DNA from: JAZQNF01 sp045641505
Lineage (GTDB): Bacteria; Bacillota; Clostridia; Lachnospirales; Bianqueaceae
Direction of reading: 5' to 3'
DNA: 29,130 nt
Assembly (NCBI GenBank): GCA_045641505.1
Contig: JAZUHB010000087.1
Location: forward strand, 1-29,130
How positions within the stretch are numbered: position 1 is the first letter of the stretch; each line of letters starts with the position of its first letter. Below the pieces are notes generated by a model that saw only the letters and a program-made list of their open reading frames with translations, was not told the DNA's origin and made no database searches. Made by a program: the position numbers and the translations under genes. Below are positions 7,689 through 15,436 of this stretch, piece by piece.

Positions 7689-8770
7689 TAGTGTTTCTCC
7701 TTTCCCGCGAGCTCCGCCACGATCCGCTCGATCTCCGTGTACTTCGCAAGGATGTCCTCCGCGAACGCCACGTGGGCGCGGGTCCGGCGCAGATTCTCGC
7801 CCGGATAATCCGTCTGATAATAAAGATCGCCTGTAAGATAATCGTCCAGGAAGCGCGCGGTCTGCTCGATGGCGATGGCGAACACGGCCGGCGCAATCAG
7901 CCCGTTCTCCCGCTCCGTCAGGCAGGCGCCCATCTCGGAGAGATAGCCGCCGCAGAACTCGCGGAAGCAGCCGAGATCGAAATGCACCTTCGAGAGGTCC
8001 GCCTCGTCGAAGGGCGCGGTGATGCAGGCGGCCTTCGCGCCGTCCGCGATCTCATAGGGAATATTGCCGGGCATGACCGTGTCCAGGTCGATGACCATCA
8101 GCGGCTCCATCGTGTCCCGGTCGAAAAGCACGTTGTTGCCGCGGGTGTCGTTGTGCGTCACGCGGACGGGCAGCTCGCCCCGCGCGAACGCGTCACACGC
8201 AAGGCAGGCCCGTTCCGCCTGGCCGCGGAGATAGGCGATCTCCGGCCCACACTCCTTCGCGCGGCCCAGCGGATCCTTCTCCACGTCCTCGAAGAGCTTC
8301 GCCAGACGCTTCCGCGTATCGTGGAAGCCCGGGATGGTCTCCGCGAGCGTCCCGGCAGGCAGATCCGACAACTGACGGCCGAAGCGGCCGAACGCGGACC
8401 CGACCGAAAAGAGGAAGCCGGGGCAGTCCAGCCGGTCGCGGTTCACGGAATCGACGTAGCGCGAAACGCGCCAGAACTCGCCGCCGAGCTCCAGATAATT
8501 CTCCCCGTCCGCGGCGGTCAGAAACTCCAGAACGCGGGCGCCGGGCTCCTTCGCGCGGATGTGCGCAAGCACCTTCGCGATGTTCTCCATCACCATCCGC
8601 GGCTCGGCAAAAACAGCGGTATTGATCCGCTGGAAAATATACGACTCCCTCTCTCCCGAAAACCTCACGCGCAGGGTACAGTTGATCAGCCCTTCCTTTA
8701 TTTCGCCGAACTCCTCCACCCTGCCGGACAGGCCGAACGCGCGGCCGATCCTTTCCAGTTTCTCCTGCAT
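7688..8770 (-). CDS. NahK-like N-acetylhexosamine 1-kinase (APH/choline kinase fold)
   Basis: A 360-residue cytoplasmic kinase with the aminoglycoside-phosphotransferase fold. The catalytic loop THNDTRGNNVLFD has Asp208, and the metal-binding block VIDLDTVMPG (226-235) is the arrangement typical of N-acetylhexosamine 1-kinases. The length matches bifidobacterial NahK (about 359 residues). That enzyme phosphorylates GlcNAc/GalNAc at C1 in mucin and lacto-N-biose use. No lacto-N-biose phosphorylase is nearby, so the exact sugar is unproven. It is the first gene of the kinase-plsC-MFS operon and has CGGAG 6 bases before the ATG. The operon promoter is at 8800-8828. Confidence 0.85.
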   Translation of the reverse strand: MQEKLERIGRAFGLSGRVEEFGEIKEGLINCTLRVRFSGERESYIFQRINTAVFAEPRMVMENIAKVLAHIRAKEPGARVLEFLTAADGENYLELGGEFWRVSRYVDSVNRDRLDCPGFLFSVGSAFGRFGRQLSDLPAGTLAETIPGFHDTRKRLAKLFEDVEKDPLGRAKECGPEIAYLRGQAERACLACDAFARGELPVRVTHNDTRGNNVLFDRDTMEPLMVIDLDTVMPGNIPYEIADGAKAACITAPFDEADLSKVHFDLGCFREFCGGYLSEMGACLTERENGLIAPAVFAIAIEQTARFLDDYLTGDLYYQTDYPGENLRRTRAHVAFAEDILAKYTEIERIVAELAGKEKH

Positions 8771-8799
8771 GACACGCTCCGAAAAAATGCATTTTCTTC

Positions 8800-8828
8800 A
8801 GTATAGCCAAAGGGACGCGGAAAGTCAA
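8800..8828 (-). promoter_or_regulatory. Promoter of the kinase-plsC-MFS operon
   Basis: On the minus strand, TTGACT (8823-8828), a 17-base spacer and TATACT (8800-8805) give a near-consensus promoter 29 bases from the start codon. The -10 and downstream sequence GCTATACTGAAGAAAA is shared with the esterase promoter. Confidence 0.8.
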
Positions 8829-8868
8829 ACGGCGGGCGCGAACACGGCGCGGAAATCGAACGGCGCGC

Positions 8869-8897
8869 TTGAATTATGCGCGCGCGAATGGTAAAAT
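8869..8897 (+). promoter_or_regulatory. Promoter of the Mur ligase gene
   Basis: TTGAAT at 8869-8874, a 17-base spacer and TAAAAT at 8892-8897 stand 27 bases before the ATG, with AAGGAG in between at about 8912. It diverges from the kinase operon promoter. Confidence 0.75.
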
Positions 8898-8924
8898 AAC
8901 GAAATCAAACCAAGGAGAAAACTC

Positions 8925-10481
8925 ATGCTTCTGTCCGAATTAGCCGCTGTGCTTCGGGAGGACGGTCTGCTGCTGAAAGAGTGCGGCGAGGCCGAAATCA
9001 CCGCCATCACCTTCGATTCCCGCAAGGTCGTGCCCGGCACCCTCTTCACCTGCAAGGGCGCCCGCTTCAAGGAAGAATACCTCACCCAGGCCGCGGAGGG
9101 CGGCGCCGTCGCCTACCTCTCCGAGACCGAGTACGCCGCGGAGCTGCCCTGCCTCATCGTGAGCGACATCCGCAAGGCGATGAGCCTGATCGCCCTCGCC
9201 TTCTACGGCAATCCCGCCGCCGCGATGGACATGGTCGGCATCACCGCCACCAAGGGCAAAACCACGACCACCTATTTCCTGACCAACATCTTCAACGAGT
9301 TCACGCGGAGCGAGAACGGCTCCATCGCCACCGTCGAGGTCCACACCGGCAAGGGCGTCAAGAAGGCCGTCCTCACCACGCCCGAGGCCTACGACCTGCA
9401 GGAGACCCTCGCGGAGATCCGCGGCAACGGCGTCCGCTTCTGCACGATGGAGGTCTCCTCCCAGGGCCTCAAGGTCGACCGCGTCTACGGCATGCGCTAT
9501 AACGTCGGCATATGCCTGAACATCGACGACGACCACATCAGCCCCAACGAGCATCCCGACTGGACCGATTACTACATGAGCAAGCTGAAGCTCTTCGCCC
9601 TCTCCGACCTGGCCGTGGTCAACGGCGAGGATCCCCACGCGAAGGGCACCGGCCTCCCCGGCGTCCCGGGCATCATCGAGGCCGCCCGCGCCGGCGCGAA
9701 GCAGGTCTACACCTACGGCCGTTCCGACGAGTTCGACTACTATCTGACCAACCACCGCCGCGCCGACGGCTACCAGTGCTTCGACGTAGTCGGCCCCGGC
9801 CTCGACCACGAGACCTTCCGCATCAAGATGCTCGGCTCCTTCAACTGCGACAACGCGCTGGCTGCCATCATCACCGCGAAGCACTTCGGCGTGGACAGTG
9901 ACTCCATCCGCCGCGGTCTCGAGAAAACCCACGTGCCCGGCCGCATGGACCTCTTCTACAACGCCGAGCGCGACGTCTACGTGCTGGTCGACTTCGCTCA
10001 CAACAAGCTGAGCTTCACCAACCTCTTCAAGGCGATCCGCGAGGAATTCCCCGACCGCCGCATGGTCGTCGCCATCGGCAGCGCCGGCGGCAAGGGCTTC
10101 CAGCGCCGCAAGGCCATCGGCGAGGTCCTGACGCAGTACGCCGACTACGCCTACCTGACCGACTGCGACTCCAACTGGGAACCCACCGAGGACATCTGCA
10201 ACGAGATCCTCTCCCATGTCGGCCCTGACGGTCCCGAGTGCACCGTCATCCTCGACCGCGAGGAAGCGATCGCGACCGCCCTGCTCGCCGCCCGCCCCGG
10301 CGACATCATTCCCTGCGTCGCCCGCGGCGAGGAGATCCGTCACTGGATCAACGGCCAGATCCTGGACTGCGTCCCTGACACCGAGCTGGCCCGCATGTAC
10401 GCGGCCGGCGAGTATGACAAGCTCGAGGCCCTCCTCGAGGACAAAAAAAAGGGAAACCGCAGCTATACGCCGAAGGCGTGA
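8925..10481 (+). CDS. MurE-family Mur ligase (UDP-MurNAc-tripeptide synthetase-like), divergent
   Basis: A 518-residue three-domain Mur ligase. The N-terminal UMP-binding domain has DSRKVVPGTLF (31-41). The ATPase P loop is GITATKGKTTT (105-115). The substrate loop TTPEAYDL (151-158) and MEVSSQGL (175-182) follow, then PGRMD (338-342) and DFAHN (356-360). In MurE the C-terminal domain carries a D-N-P-R motif that selects meso-diaminopimelate, or a variant in lysine enzymes. Here the corresponding position reads DSNWEPTED (415-423), so the amino-acid specificity cannot be called, and the protein may be a paralogue rather than the housekeeping MurE. The P loop has TATKGK where most members have TGTNGK or TGTKGK. 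AAGGAG precedes the ATG. The last codons lie inside a 20-bp tandem repeat. Confidence 0.8.
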   Translation: MLLSELAAVLREDGLLLKECGEAEITAITFDSRKVVPGTLFTCKGARFKEEYLTQAAEGGAVAYLSETEYAAELPCLIVSDIRKAMSLIALAFYGNPAAAMDMVGITATKGKTTTTYFLTNIFNEFTRSENGSIATVEVHTGKGVKKAVLTTPEAYDLQETLAEIRGNGVRFCTMEVSSQGLKVDRVYGMRYNVGICLNIDDDHISPNEHPDWTDYYMSKLKLFALSDLAVVNGEDPHAKGTGLPGVPGIIEAARAGAKQVYTYGRSDEFDYYLTNHRRADGYQCFDVVGPGLDHETFRIKMLGSFNCDNALAAIITAKHFGVDSDSIRRGLEKTHVPGRMDLFYNAERDVYVLVDFAHNKLSFTNLFKAIREEFPDRRMVVAIGSAGGKGFQRRKAIGEVLTQYADYAYLTDCDSNWEPTEDICNEILSHVGPDGPECTVILDREEAIATALLAARPGDIIPCVARGEEIRHWINGQILDCVPDTELARMYAAGEYDKLEALLEDKKKGNRSYTPKA

Positions 10482-10544
10482 GCTTCGCGCCGAAGGCGCG
10501 AGCTTCGCGGCGAAGGCGTGAAAACATCACGCCTTTGGCGCGAA
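10461..10544 (+). repeat. 20-bp tandem repeats covering the Mur ligase stop codon, ending in a hairpin
   Basis: Three consecutive units with a 20-bp period (starts 10461, 10481, 10501) carry variants of CGAAGGCGTGAGCTTCGCGC. The first contains the gene's last codons and the stop at 10479-10481. Each unit includes a CGCC-GAA-GGCG type mini-palindrome. The last unit pairs with an inverted copy at 10527-10544 (16 of 18 bases). Confidence 0.8.
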
Positions 10545-10569
10545 GGGCGGAATGGTAATATGAAGTGCG

Positions 10570-10600
10570 GCGCCGGGCTTGAAAGAGCCCGGCGCTTTTT
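10570..10600 (+). terminator. Intrinsic terminator of the Mur ligase gene
   Basis: A perfect 10-bp GC-rich stem, GCGCCGGGCT/AGCCCGGCGC, with a 6-base loop is followed by five T. The sequence from 10601 to 10780 holds imperfect GTGCGGAGATG-type direct repeats (near 10601, 10628 and 10653) and no credible gene. Confidence 0.9.
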
Positions 10601-10786
10601 GTGCGGAGATGGGGCGGTGAGACCCGGTGCGGAGATGAGCCGTGGGGCACGGCGCGTGGATGGGGCGGTGTGACCTCCGCCCTTAGGCGTCCCGATCACA
10701 CCCGTCGCGTCGGCAGGCTCTTGAAGCGGTAGATCATGCCCGCAAAATGACATTGCTCTGCCTGTTATCTGCCGAAGACTCATGCT

Positions 10787-11003
10787 CCGGACTGACCGAT
10801 AGGTGGACTTTCCAAAAAAAGGAAAAAAACCACAAATTCAAAAACCATTTGAGTGGAAAATCATTTTAAAAACCGATTCCACCTATATTTTTCTACAATT
10901 TGAGTGTTTTGCGCCCCAAAAATCGTTTTCCACCTATATCATGCCCGAAAATGTGGTTTTTTTACGTCAAAATGACAAGTCTCCACCTATCATCCGTCGG
11001 GGG
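10787..11003. repeat. Palindrome array D: degraded spaced inverted repeats with word ATAGGTGGA
   Basis: The word ATAGGTGGA occurs at 10799-10807 and its complement TCCACCTAT at 10878-10886, 10929-10937 and 10982-10990. Partial partner arms (CCACAAAT at 10830, ATTTGAGTGG at 10847, ATTTGAGTG at 10898, ATGTGG at 10951) complete four imperfect units of about 39-46 bp with starts 48-51 bp apart. The outermost 21-22 bases on each side are inverted repeats of each other with a few mismatches, so the element has terminal inverted repeats. It is AT-rich inside a GC-rich genome and sits between the convergent Mur ligase and pilus operons. Confidence 0.65.
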
Positions 11004-11053
11004 CGCAGTTAACCGCCGAAAAGCGCAGCCGTCTGGCAGGTTTGATAAAGCAC

Positions 11054-11109
11054 AAAAACGGCTCCGCGTCCCGCCTGAATCACTCAGGCAGAAAGGCGGA
11101 GCCGTTTCG
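11054..11109 (-). terminator. Intrinsic terminator of the pilus operon
   Basis: The 10-bp outer stem ACGGCTCCGC/GCGGAGCCGT encloses an inner GCCTGA/TCAGGC hairpin. On the minus strand it is followed by a T-run (A-run at 11054-11058). It lies about 50 bases after the pilB stop. Confidence 0.88.
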
Positions 11110-11158
11110 GCATTCGCAAATCGTTATTTTCATCGAACAGCCGTTTCCACACGGCCGC

Positions 11159-12712
11159 TTACTGCAGCACGAAGGTCGCGCGCTCCATCTCGGAGACAGA
11201 GGTGATGCCCTGCAGAACGAGGGCGCGGGCGGAGTCGGCCAGGGTCTGCATGCCGTTCTCGCAGGCCTTCTGCTTCAGCTCGTCGGCGGTGCAGCCGTGG
11301 TTGATCATGCTCTTGATCTCGGGCGTCAGGACCAGGACCTCGTGGATCGCGTAGCGGCCCTTGAAGCCGGTGCCGTTGCAGAAGGGGCAGCCCTCACCGC
11401 GCATCAGCGTGGCGGACTCGACGCCCAGGGCCATGCACTCGTACTCGGTCGCGGGGACGGGCTTCGCGCAGCGCGGGCAGATCTTCTTCACAAGACGCTG
11501 AGCCACGATGCCGGCGACGGCGCTGGTCACCATGTACTTCTGGATGCCCATGTCGATCAGACGGGTGACGGAGCTCGCCGTGTCGTTGGTATGGAGGGTG
11601 GAAAGCACGATATGACCGGTAACAGCGGAACGGATGGCGATCTCGGCGGTCTCCTCGTCTCGGATCTCACCAAGCATGATGATGTCAGGGTCCTGTCGCA
11701 GAATGGAGCGGAGGCCGCTGGCGAAGGTCATGCCGATCTTCGCGTTCACCTGCACCTGGTTGATGCCGAACATCTGGACCTCGACGGGGTCCTCCAGGGT
11801 GATGATGTTCTTGTTGATGACGTTCAGGTCCTTCAGCAGGGAGTAAAGCGTGGTCGTTTTACCGCTACCGGTAGGACCGGTGACCAGAACGATGCCCTCG
11901 GAAATGTGCATCAGCTGATCGATCTTTTCGGCGTTGTAGGGGGACAGACCCAGCTGGGAACGGTCCAGGATGCCGGTATTGTTGTTCAGAAGACGGATAA
12001 CGCACTTCTCGCCGAAAACGGTGGGAAGGAGGGAGATACGCATATCGACGACCTGGTCGCCGGAACGCAGCCGGACACGGCCGTCCTGAGGACGCTTGGT
12101 CTCGGCGATGTTCAGGTCGGACATGATCTTGATACGGGTCACGATGCCGGACAGGGTGTTGCGCGGCAGCTGCATGATCTCCTTCAGATCGCCGTCGATA
12201 CGGACGCGGACGCGGATGAACGCCTCGAAGGGCTCGATGTGGATATCACTGGCCTTCGCCTTGACGGCCTCGGTCAGGATACTGTTGACGATTCGGACGA
12301 TAGGCGCGCTGTCGACGTCGGCCGAGACGCCCTCTTCCTCCTCCGTCGTGTCGTCCGAGGCCTGGAAGTCCTCGATGGCCTGCTCGGTGTCCTCGGTGCT
12401 GCGGTAGTAGAGGTCGATCTTCTCCTGGACCGCGGTGGGCGTGGCCAGGACCGGGATCACGCGGCGGCCGGTGATGATCTTGACGTCATCGAGGACGCTC
12501 AGGTCGGACGGGTCGGAGATCGCGATTACGACGCCGTTTTCATTCGCGCTGATCGGGATGATCTTGTGCAGACGGGCCAGTTTCTCGTTGACCAGCTTCA
12601 GGGCCGCGGTCTCGAACTCGACATTGTCCAGATCGACGTATTCCATGTCGAGACTGCTTGCGATCGCTTGGAGAAAGCTGAGCTCCTCCGCGGAAAGGTC
12701 TTCAGGACACAT
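11159..12712 (-). CDS. pilB: Type IV pilus extension ATPase PilB
   Basis: A 517-residue GspE/PilB ATPase that would power pilin polymerisation from the cytoplasmic face. A MshEN-type N-terminal domain (about 10-105) is followed by an acidic linker (117-130) and the ATPase core. The core has Walker A GPTGSGKTT (279-287), Asp box ITLEDPVE (304-311), Walker B IIMLGEIRDEE (344-354) and His box TLHTND (372-377). It also has the PilB zinc tetracysteine, CPRC (412-415) and CPFC (442-445). The N-terminus is shorter than in many PilB proteins, but the AAGGAGG nine bases before the ATG supports this start. It is the last gene of the operon. Its ribosome binding site lies inside the hairpin at 12713-12750. 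Confidence 0.96.
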   Translation of the reverse strand: MCPEDLSAEELSFLQAIASSLDMEYVDLDNVEFETAALKLVNEKLARLHKIIPISANENGVVIAISDPSDLSVLDDVKIITGRRVIPVLATPTAVQEKIDLYYRSTEDTEQAIEDFQASDDTTEEEEGVSADVDSAPIVRIVNSILTEAVKAKASDIHIEPFEAFIRVRVRIDGDLKEIMQLPRNTLSGIVTRIKIMSDLNIAETKRPQDGRVRLRSGDQVVDMRISLLPTVFGEKCVIRLLNNNTGILDRSQLGLSPYNAEKIDQLMHISEGIVLVTGPTGSGKTTTLYSLLKDLNVINKNIITLEDPVEVQMFGINQVQVNAKIGMTFASGLRSILRQDPDIIMLGEIRDEETAEIAIRSAVTGHIVLSTLHTNDTASSVTRLIDMGIQKYMVTSAVAGIVAQRLVKKICPRCAKPVPATEYECMALGVESATLMRGEGCPFCNGTGFKGRYAIHEVLVLTPEIKSMINHGCTADELKQKACENGMQTLADSARALVLQGITSVSEMERATFVLQ

Positions 12713-12750
12713 AAAAAGGATCCTCCTTCGCTCAGGCGAAGAGGATCCTT
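12713..12750 (-). promoter_or_regulatory. Hairpin sequestering the pilB ribosome binding site (attenuator-like)
   Basis: On the minus strand the sequence between pilD and pilB folds into a 15-bp stem with one bulge (arms at 12736-12750 and 12716-12731). The loop CTGA contains the pilD stop codon. The 3' arm holds the AGGAGG of pilB and is followed by five T, then the ATG. Confidence 0.8.
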
Positions 12751-13517
12751 AACAAAAACGTCATTATCCTCTCACCGAAGATATTCATCAAAAAAGTTGC
12801 AAGACAAATGGACGGGCCGAGGGGCATTTCGGTTTTCATACCGACTTTCTTATCCCGGATCGCCAGGATGACGATAAAGATGATGGAAACGTACGCCGTC
12901 AGGAACGCGGTGACGATCATCTGATCCCAGGGAAGCCAGAAGCCGATCGCGCCGAGCAGCAGCACGTCGCCGAAGCCGAGACCCTCCCGTTTGAAGACCC
13001 AACGCGCGATCACGTAGACCAGGCCGTAGAGCGCGAAGCCGGCCGCGGCGCCCAGCAGAATCTGCCAGATGCTCCGGCGGGCCAGCAGGCTGAAAACGAG
13101 GCCGCTCACGGCAATCAGGAGCGAGAACAGGTCCATGATCATGCCGGTTTCCCAGTCCATCACGGCCACGATGAAAAGCAGCGACCAAAGGACCAGGAAG
13201 GCGATCAGGCTGAGAACGTTCCCGTTCTGAGCGAACAGGTGGAACGCGCCTACGAACAGGGTGCCCACCGTCAGCTCACTGATCAGATACCAGGGCGAAA
13301 GTTTCGCCTTGCAGTAGCGGCAGCGCCCGCCCAGAAAGAGGAAGCTGAAGATGGGGATCAAATCCCAGATCTTAAGCTTCGTCCCGCAGGACGAGCAGCT
13401 GCTCCGCACGCGGATGACGTCCCTTCCTTCCGGAAGCCGGTCGATCAGGACGTTGTAGAAACTGCCCATGGCGGCTCCCAGCAGGAAAAACCACAGGCTT
13501 GGTAATATCAGGGTCAT
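12732..13517 (-). CDS. pilD: Prepilin peptidase PilD (type 4 prepilin leader peptidase/N-methylase)
   Basis: A 261-residue polytopic membrane aspartic protease that cleaves prepilin leaders after the conserved Gly and usually N-methylates the new N-terminus. The methylase-side domain keeps the zinc-type pairs CSSC (41-44) and CRYC (66-69). The two catalytic aspartates are Asp121 (VMDWETGMIMD) and Asp184 in GFGD (181-184). MPLGPS (231-236) matches the conserved P-F/L-G-P motif. It would process the five prepilins encoded upstream in the same operon. It ends within the hairpin before pilB and starts 19 bases after the Ala/Pro-rich gene. Confidence 0.96.
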   Translation of the reverse strand: MTLILPSLWFFLLGAAMGSFYNVLIDRLPEGRDVIRVRSSCSSCGTKLKIWDLIPIFSFLFLGGRCRYCKAKLSPWYLISELTVGTLFVGAFHLFAQNGNVLSLIAFLVLWSLLFIVAVMDWETGMIMDLFSLLIAVSGLVFSLLARRSIWQILLGAAAGFALYGLVYVIARWVFKREGLGFGDVLLLGAIGFWLPWDQMIVTAFLTAYVSIIFIVILAIRDKKVGMKTEMPLGPSICLATFLMNIFGERIMTFLLRILFA

Positions 13518-13536
13518 AAAGTTACGCTCCGGGAAA

Positions 13537-14844
13537 TCACCAGACGAGCTTGTCCAGAATCTGATAGACGATCAGGAAAATGAACATCGCAATGACCGGC
13601 GGAATGAACACCGCGAGAGGCGACTTCTTCTTTTTCTTAGTCGCAACAGAACTGTCGTGGCGAACAGCAACGGAGACAGCTTTGGAGTCAGTTTTTCTGA
13701 CATCCTTAGCCACGGGCTTCTCCTCAGAACCAAAAGGGACGGAAAGTTTCGCGCTCTGCTCAGCCGGAGCCTTCTCCTCCTTGAAGAAAAGATCGGGCTC
13801 GTCCGCCTGAGGAATGGTGGGCTTCAGGATCCCGAAATCGAAATCGTCCGCGGGAGCCGCAGGGGCCAGGGTAGGAGTAGGAGCGGGAGCAGGTGCCGGA
13901 GCGGGCTGCATGGCAGGCTGCGTGAAAGCGGGCTGTGCGGGAGCAGCGGACTGAGCGGGGGCCGCGGACTGCGCCGCCGCGAACTGCTGGAACATCGCGG
14001 CGAAATCCTGAGGCTGCGCGGCGGGCTGAGGTGCGGGCTGCGTATAGACAGGCTGCGCGGGCGCCGCGGGCTGAGTGTAGTTGGTCACCACGTTGTAGGC
14101 AGGAGCCGCGGGCTGGGCGGGCTGCTGGACCGGAGCGGTAAAGACCGGAGCGGCAGGCTGCTGGACCGGCGCCGCGGGCTGCGTGAACGCAGGCTGCGCG
14201 GGAGCCGCGGGCTGAGCGGAAGCCGCGGAAAAAGCAGAAGCCGCGGCAAAGGCAGAAGCCATGTCGAAGAAGGAGCCGGGGTCATTGGCAGGCGCCGCGG
14301 GCTGTGCGGGAGCCGCGGGCTGCGCGAAGGCGGCAGGATTGAAGGCCGCGGGAGCCGCGGTGGGAGAGACCCGCAGAGACTCGTTCATCAGGTTGAACGC
14401 GTCGGAAGCCAGGGCGTTGTTGACCATGGCCTTCTCGGGAGAATCCTCGCGGGGGATCATAAAGGTATGACCGTCCTTCAGCGTCAGGGACTGAACCTTG
14501 CCGTCCTCTTCGATGTCAGCGCCCTCGATGGTGCCGAAATTGAAGAGCGCCAGGGAGCCGACCTTGGCGGTCAGGGGCGTCCCGATCAGCTTGCAGCTGG
14601 TCTCGACGGGCAGGCGGTAGGACGCGTCCGGCAGCTTGACCATCGTGCAGATGTCGTTGATAAACAGGATGCAGTTGTAGGGAATCGCGAAATGCTCTCC
14701 ATTGTCCTGCAGCAGGTCGAGAGCGATCAGCTCCATTCTCTCCCGGTCGAAGCAGGGAGTAAAGGAACGGGCCAGAACGCGGCCGGTCTCCATGTTGACC
14801 ACGGGCACGTGGCAGGTGGCGCTAGTAATCGTAAATTTCTTCAT
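13537..14844 (-). CDS. Ala/Pro/Gln-rich tail-anchored protein of the pilus operon, unknown function
   Basis: I do not recognise a family. The 435-residue protein has three parts. An N-terminal folded region (about 1-160) begins MKKFTITSATCHVPVV and has beta-like character. A low-complexity region (about 162-345) consists of repeated QPAAPAQ and PAFTQPA segments. A charged stretch ends in five lysines, followed by one hydrophobic helix at the extreme C-terminus (about 408-432). That layout suggests a cytoplasmic protein anchored by its tail. Its place between the PilO/membrane protein genes and pilD implies a pilus assembly or regulatory role, which is inferred. The DNA of the middle region is itself repetitive (about 13870-14340), so its length may vary between strains. 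Confidence 0.8.
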   Translation of the reverse strand: MKKFTITSATCHVPVVNMETGRVLARSFTPCFDRERMELIALDLLQDNGEHFAIPYNCILFINDICTMVKLPDASYRLPVETSCKLIGTPLTAKVGSLALFNFGTIEGADIEEDGKVQSLTLKDGHTFMIPREDSPEKAMVNNALASDAFNLMNESLRVSPTAAPAAFNPAAFAQPAAPAQPAAPANDPGSFFDMASAFAAASAFSAASAQPAAPAQPAFTQPAAPVQQPAAPVFTAPVQQPAQPAAPAYNVVTNYTQPAAPAQPVYTQPAPQPAAQPQDFAAMFQQFAAAQSAAPAQSAAPAQPAFTQPAMQPAPAPAPAPTPTLAPAAPADDFDFGILKPTIPQADEPDLFFKEEKAPAEQSAKLSVPFGSEEKPVAKDVRKTDSKAVSVAVRHDSSVATKKKKKSPLAVFIPPVIAMFIFLIVYQILDKLVW

Positions 14845-14845
14845 A

Positions 14846-15418
14846 TCAGGCCTGAGCCTCCGTTCTCGTCAGATTTGCCAGCAGCGCGGACGCCTCGAGC
14901 TTCGCCTGTTCGTCCTTGCCGTAATAAGCAAGCATCTTCAGATATTTCTTTGCTTCTTCAGTACGTCCGTCCGCGATCATCTTCTTGATGAAATCGAGCG
15001 TGATGTCCGTCTTGACCTCACTCTTCGCGGTCTGTCCATCGGCGGCCGGGGTCGAGAGAATGTTGATGGGCGACACACGGAACTCTTCCTGACGCTTCGC
15101 GATATCGTTGGTCTCTGTCTTCTTCTTGCTCATGAAAACGCCGAACATGATGAAGACCAGGATCATATTACCGAAGAACAGGATGGCGGACGAGACCACC
15201 ATGCCGAGGTTCTCATTGCCGATGCCCATCTGCGAGAAGATTCCGTTGAAGAAAAGCTTCATTCTCTCGTAGAAAACGGCGCACAGCACCTGAGCGGAAA
15301 TGCAGACGGCCCAGGGAACGATCGGCTGGGATTCGCGGCGGATCATGACCAGATAAACAACCAGGAAATAAACGACACCGCAGGCAAGTATTTTGACTAC
15401 ATCAATCATGTCTAACAT
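14846..15418 (-). CDS. Small membrane protein of the pilus operon, three TM segments plus cytoplasmic helical tail
   Basis: A 190-residue protein with hydrophobic segments at about 6-25, 32-50 and 72-97. A lysine-rich stop follows, then a soluble tail. The end of the tail (DFIKKMIADGRTEEAKKYL onward) looks like a TPR-type helical hairpin. No named family is recognised. GGGAGG lies 8 bases before the ATG. It is one base from the next gene and so tightly coupled. Its position directly after PilO is where diderm operons carry pilP and pilQ. A monoderm has no secretin, so this may be a lineage-specific scaffold part. Confidence 0.82.
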   Translation of the reverse strand: MLDMIDVVKILACGVVYFLVVYLVMIRRESQPIVPWAVCISAQVLCAVFYERMKLFFNGIFSQMGIGNENLGMVVSSAILFFGNMILVFIMFGVFMSKKKTETNDIAKRQEEFRVSPINILSTPAADGQTAKSEVKTDITLDFIKKMIADGRTEEAKKYLKMLAYYGKDEQAKLEASALLANLTRTEAQA

Positions 15419-15436
15419 GTTGTTTTCCTCCCGGTT

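Noticed and set aside
10463..10783. Minus-strand open frame after the Mur ligase gene
   Set aside because: It spans the terminator and tandem repeats and has no recognisable protein character.
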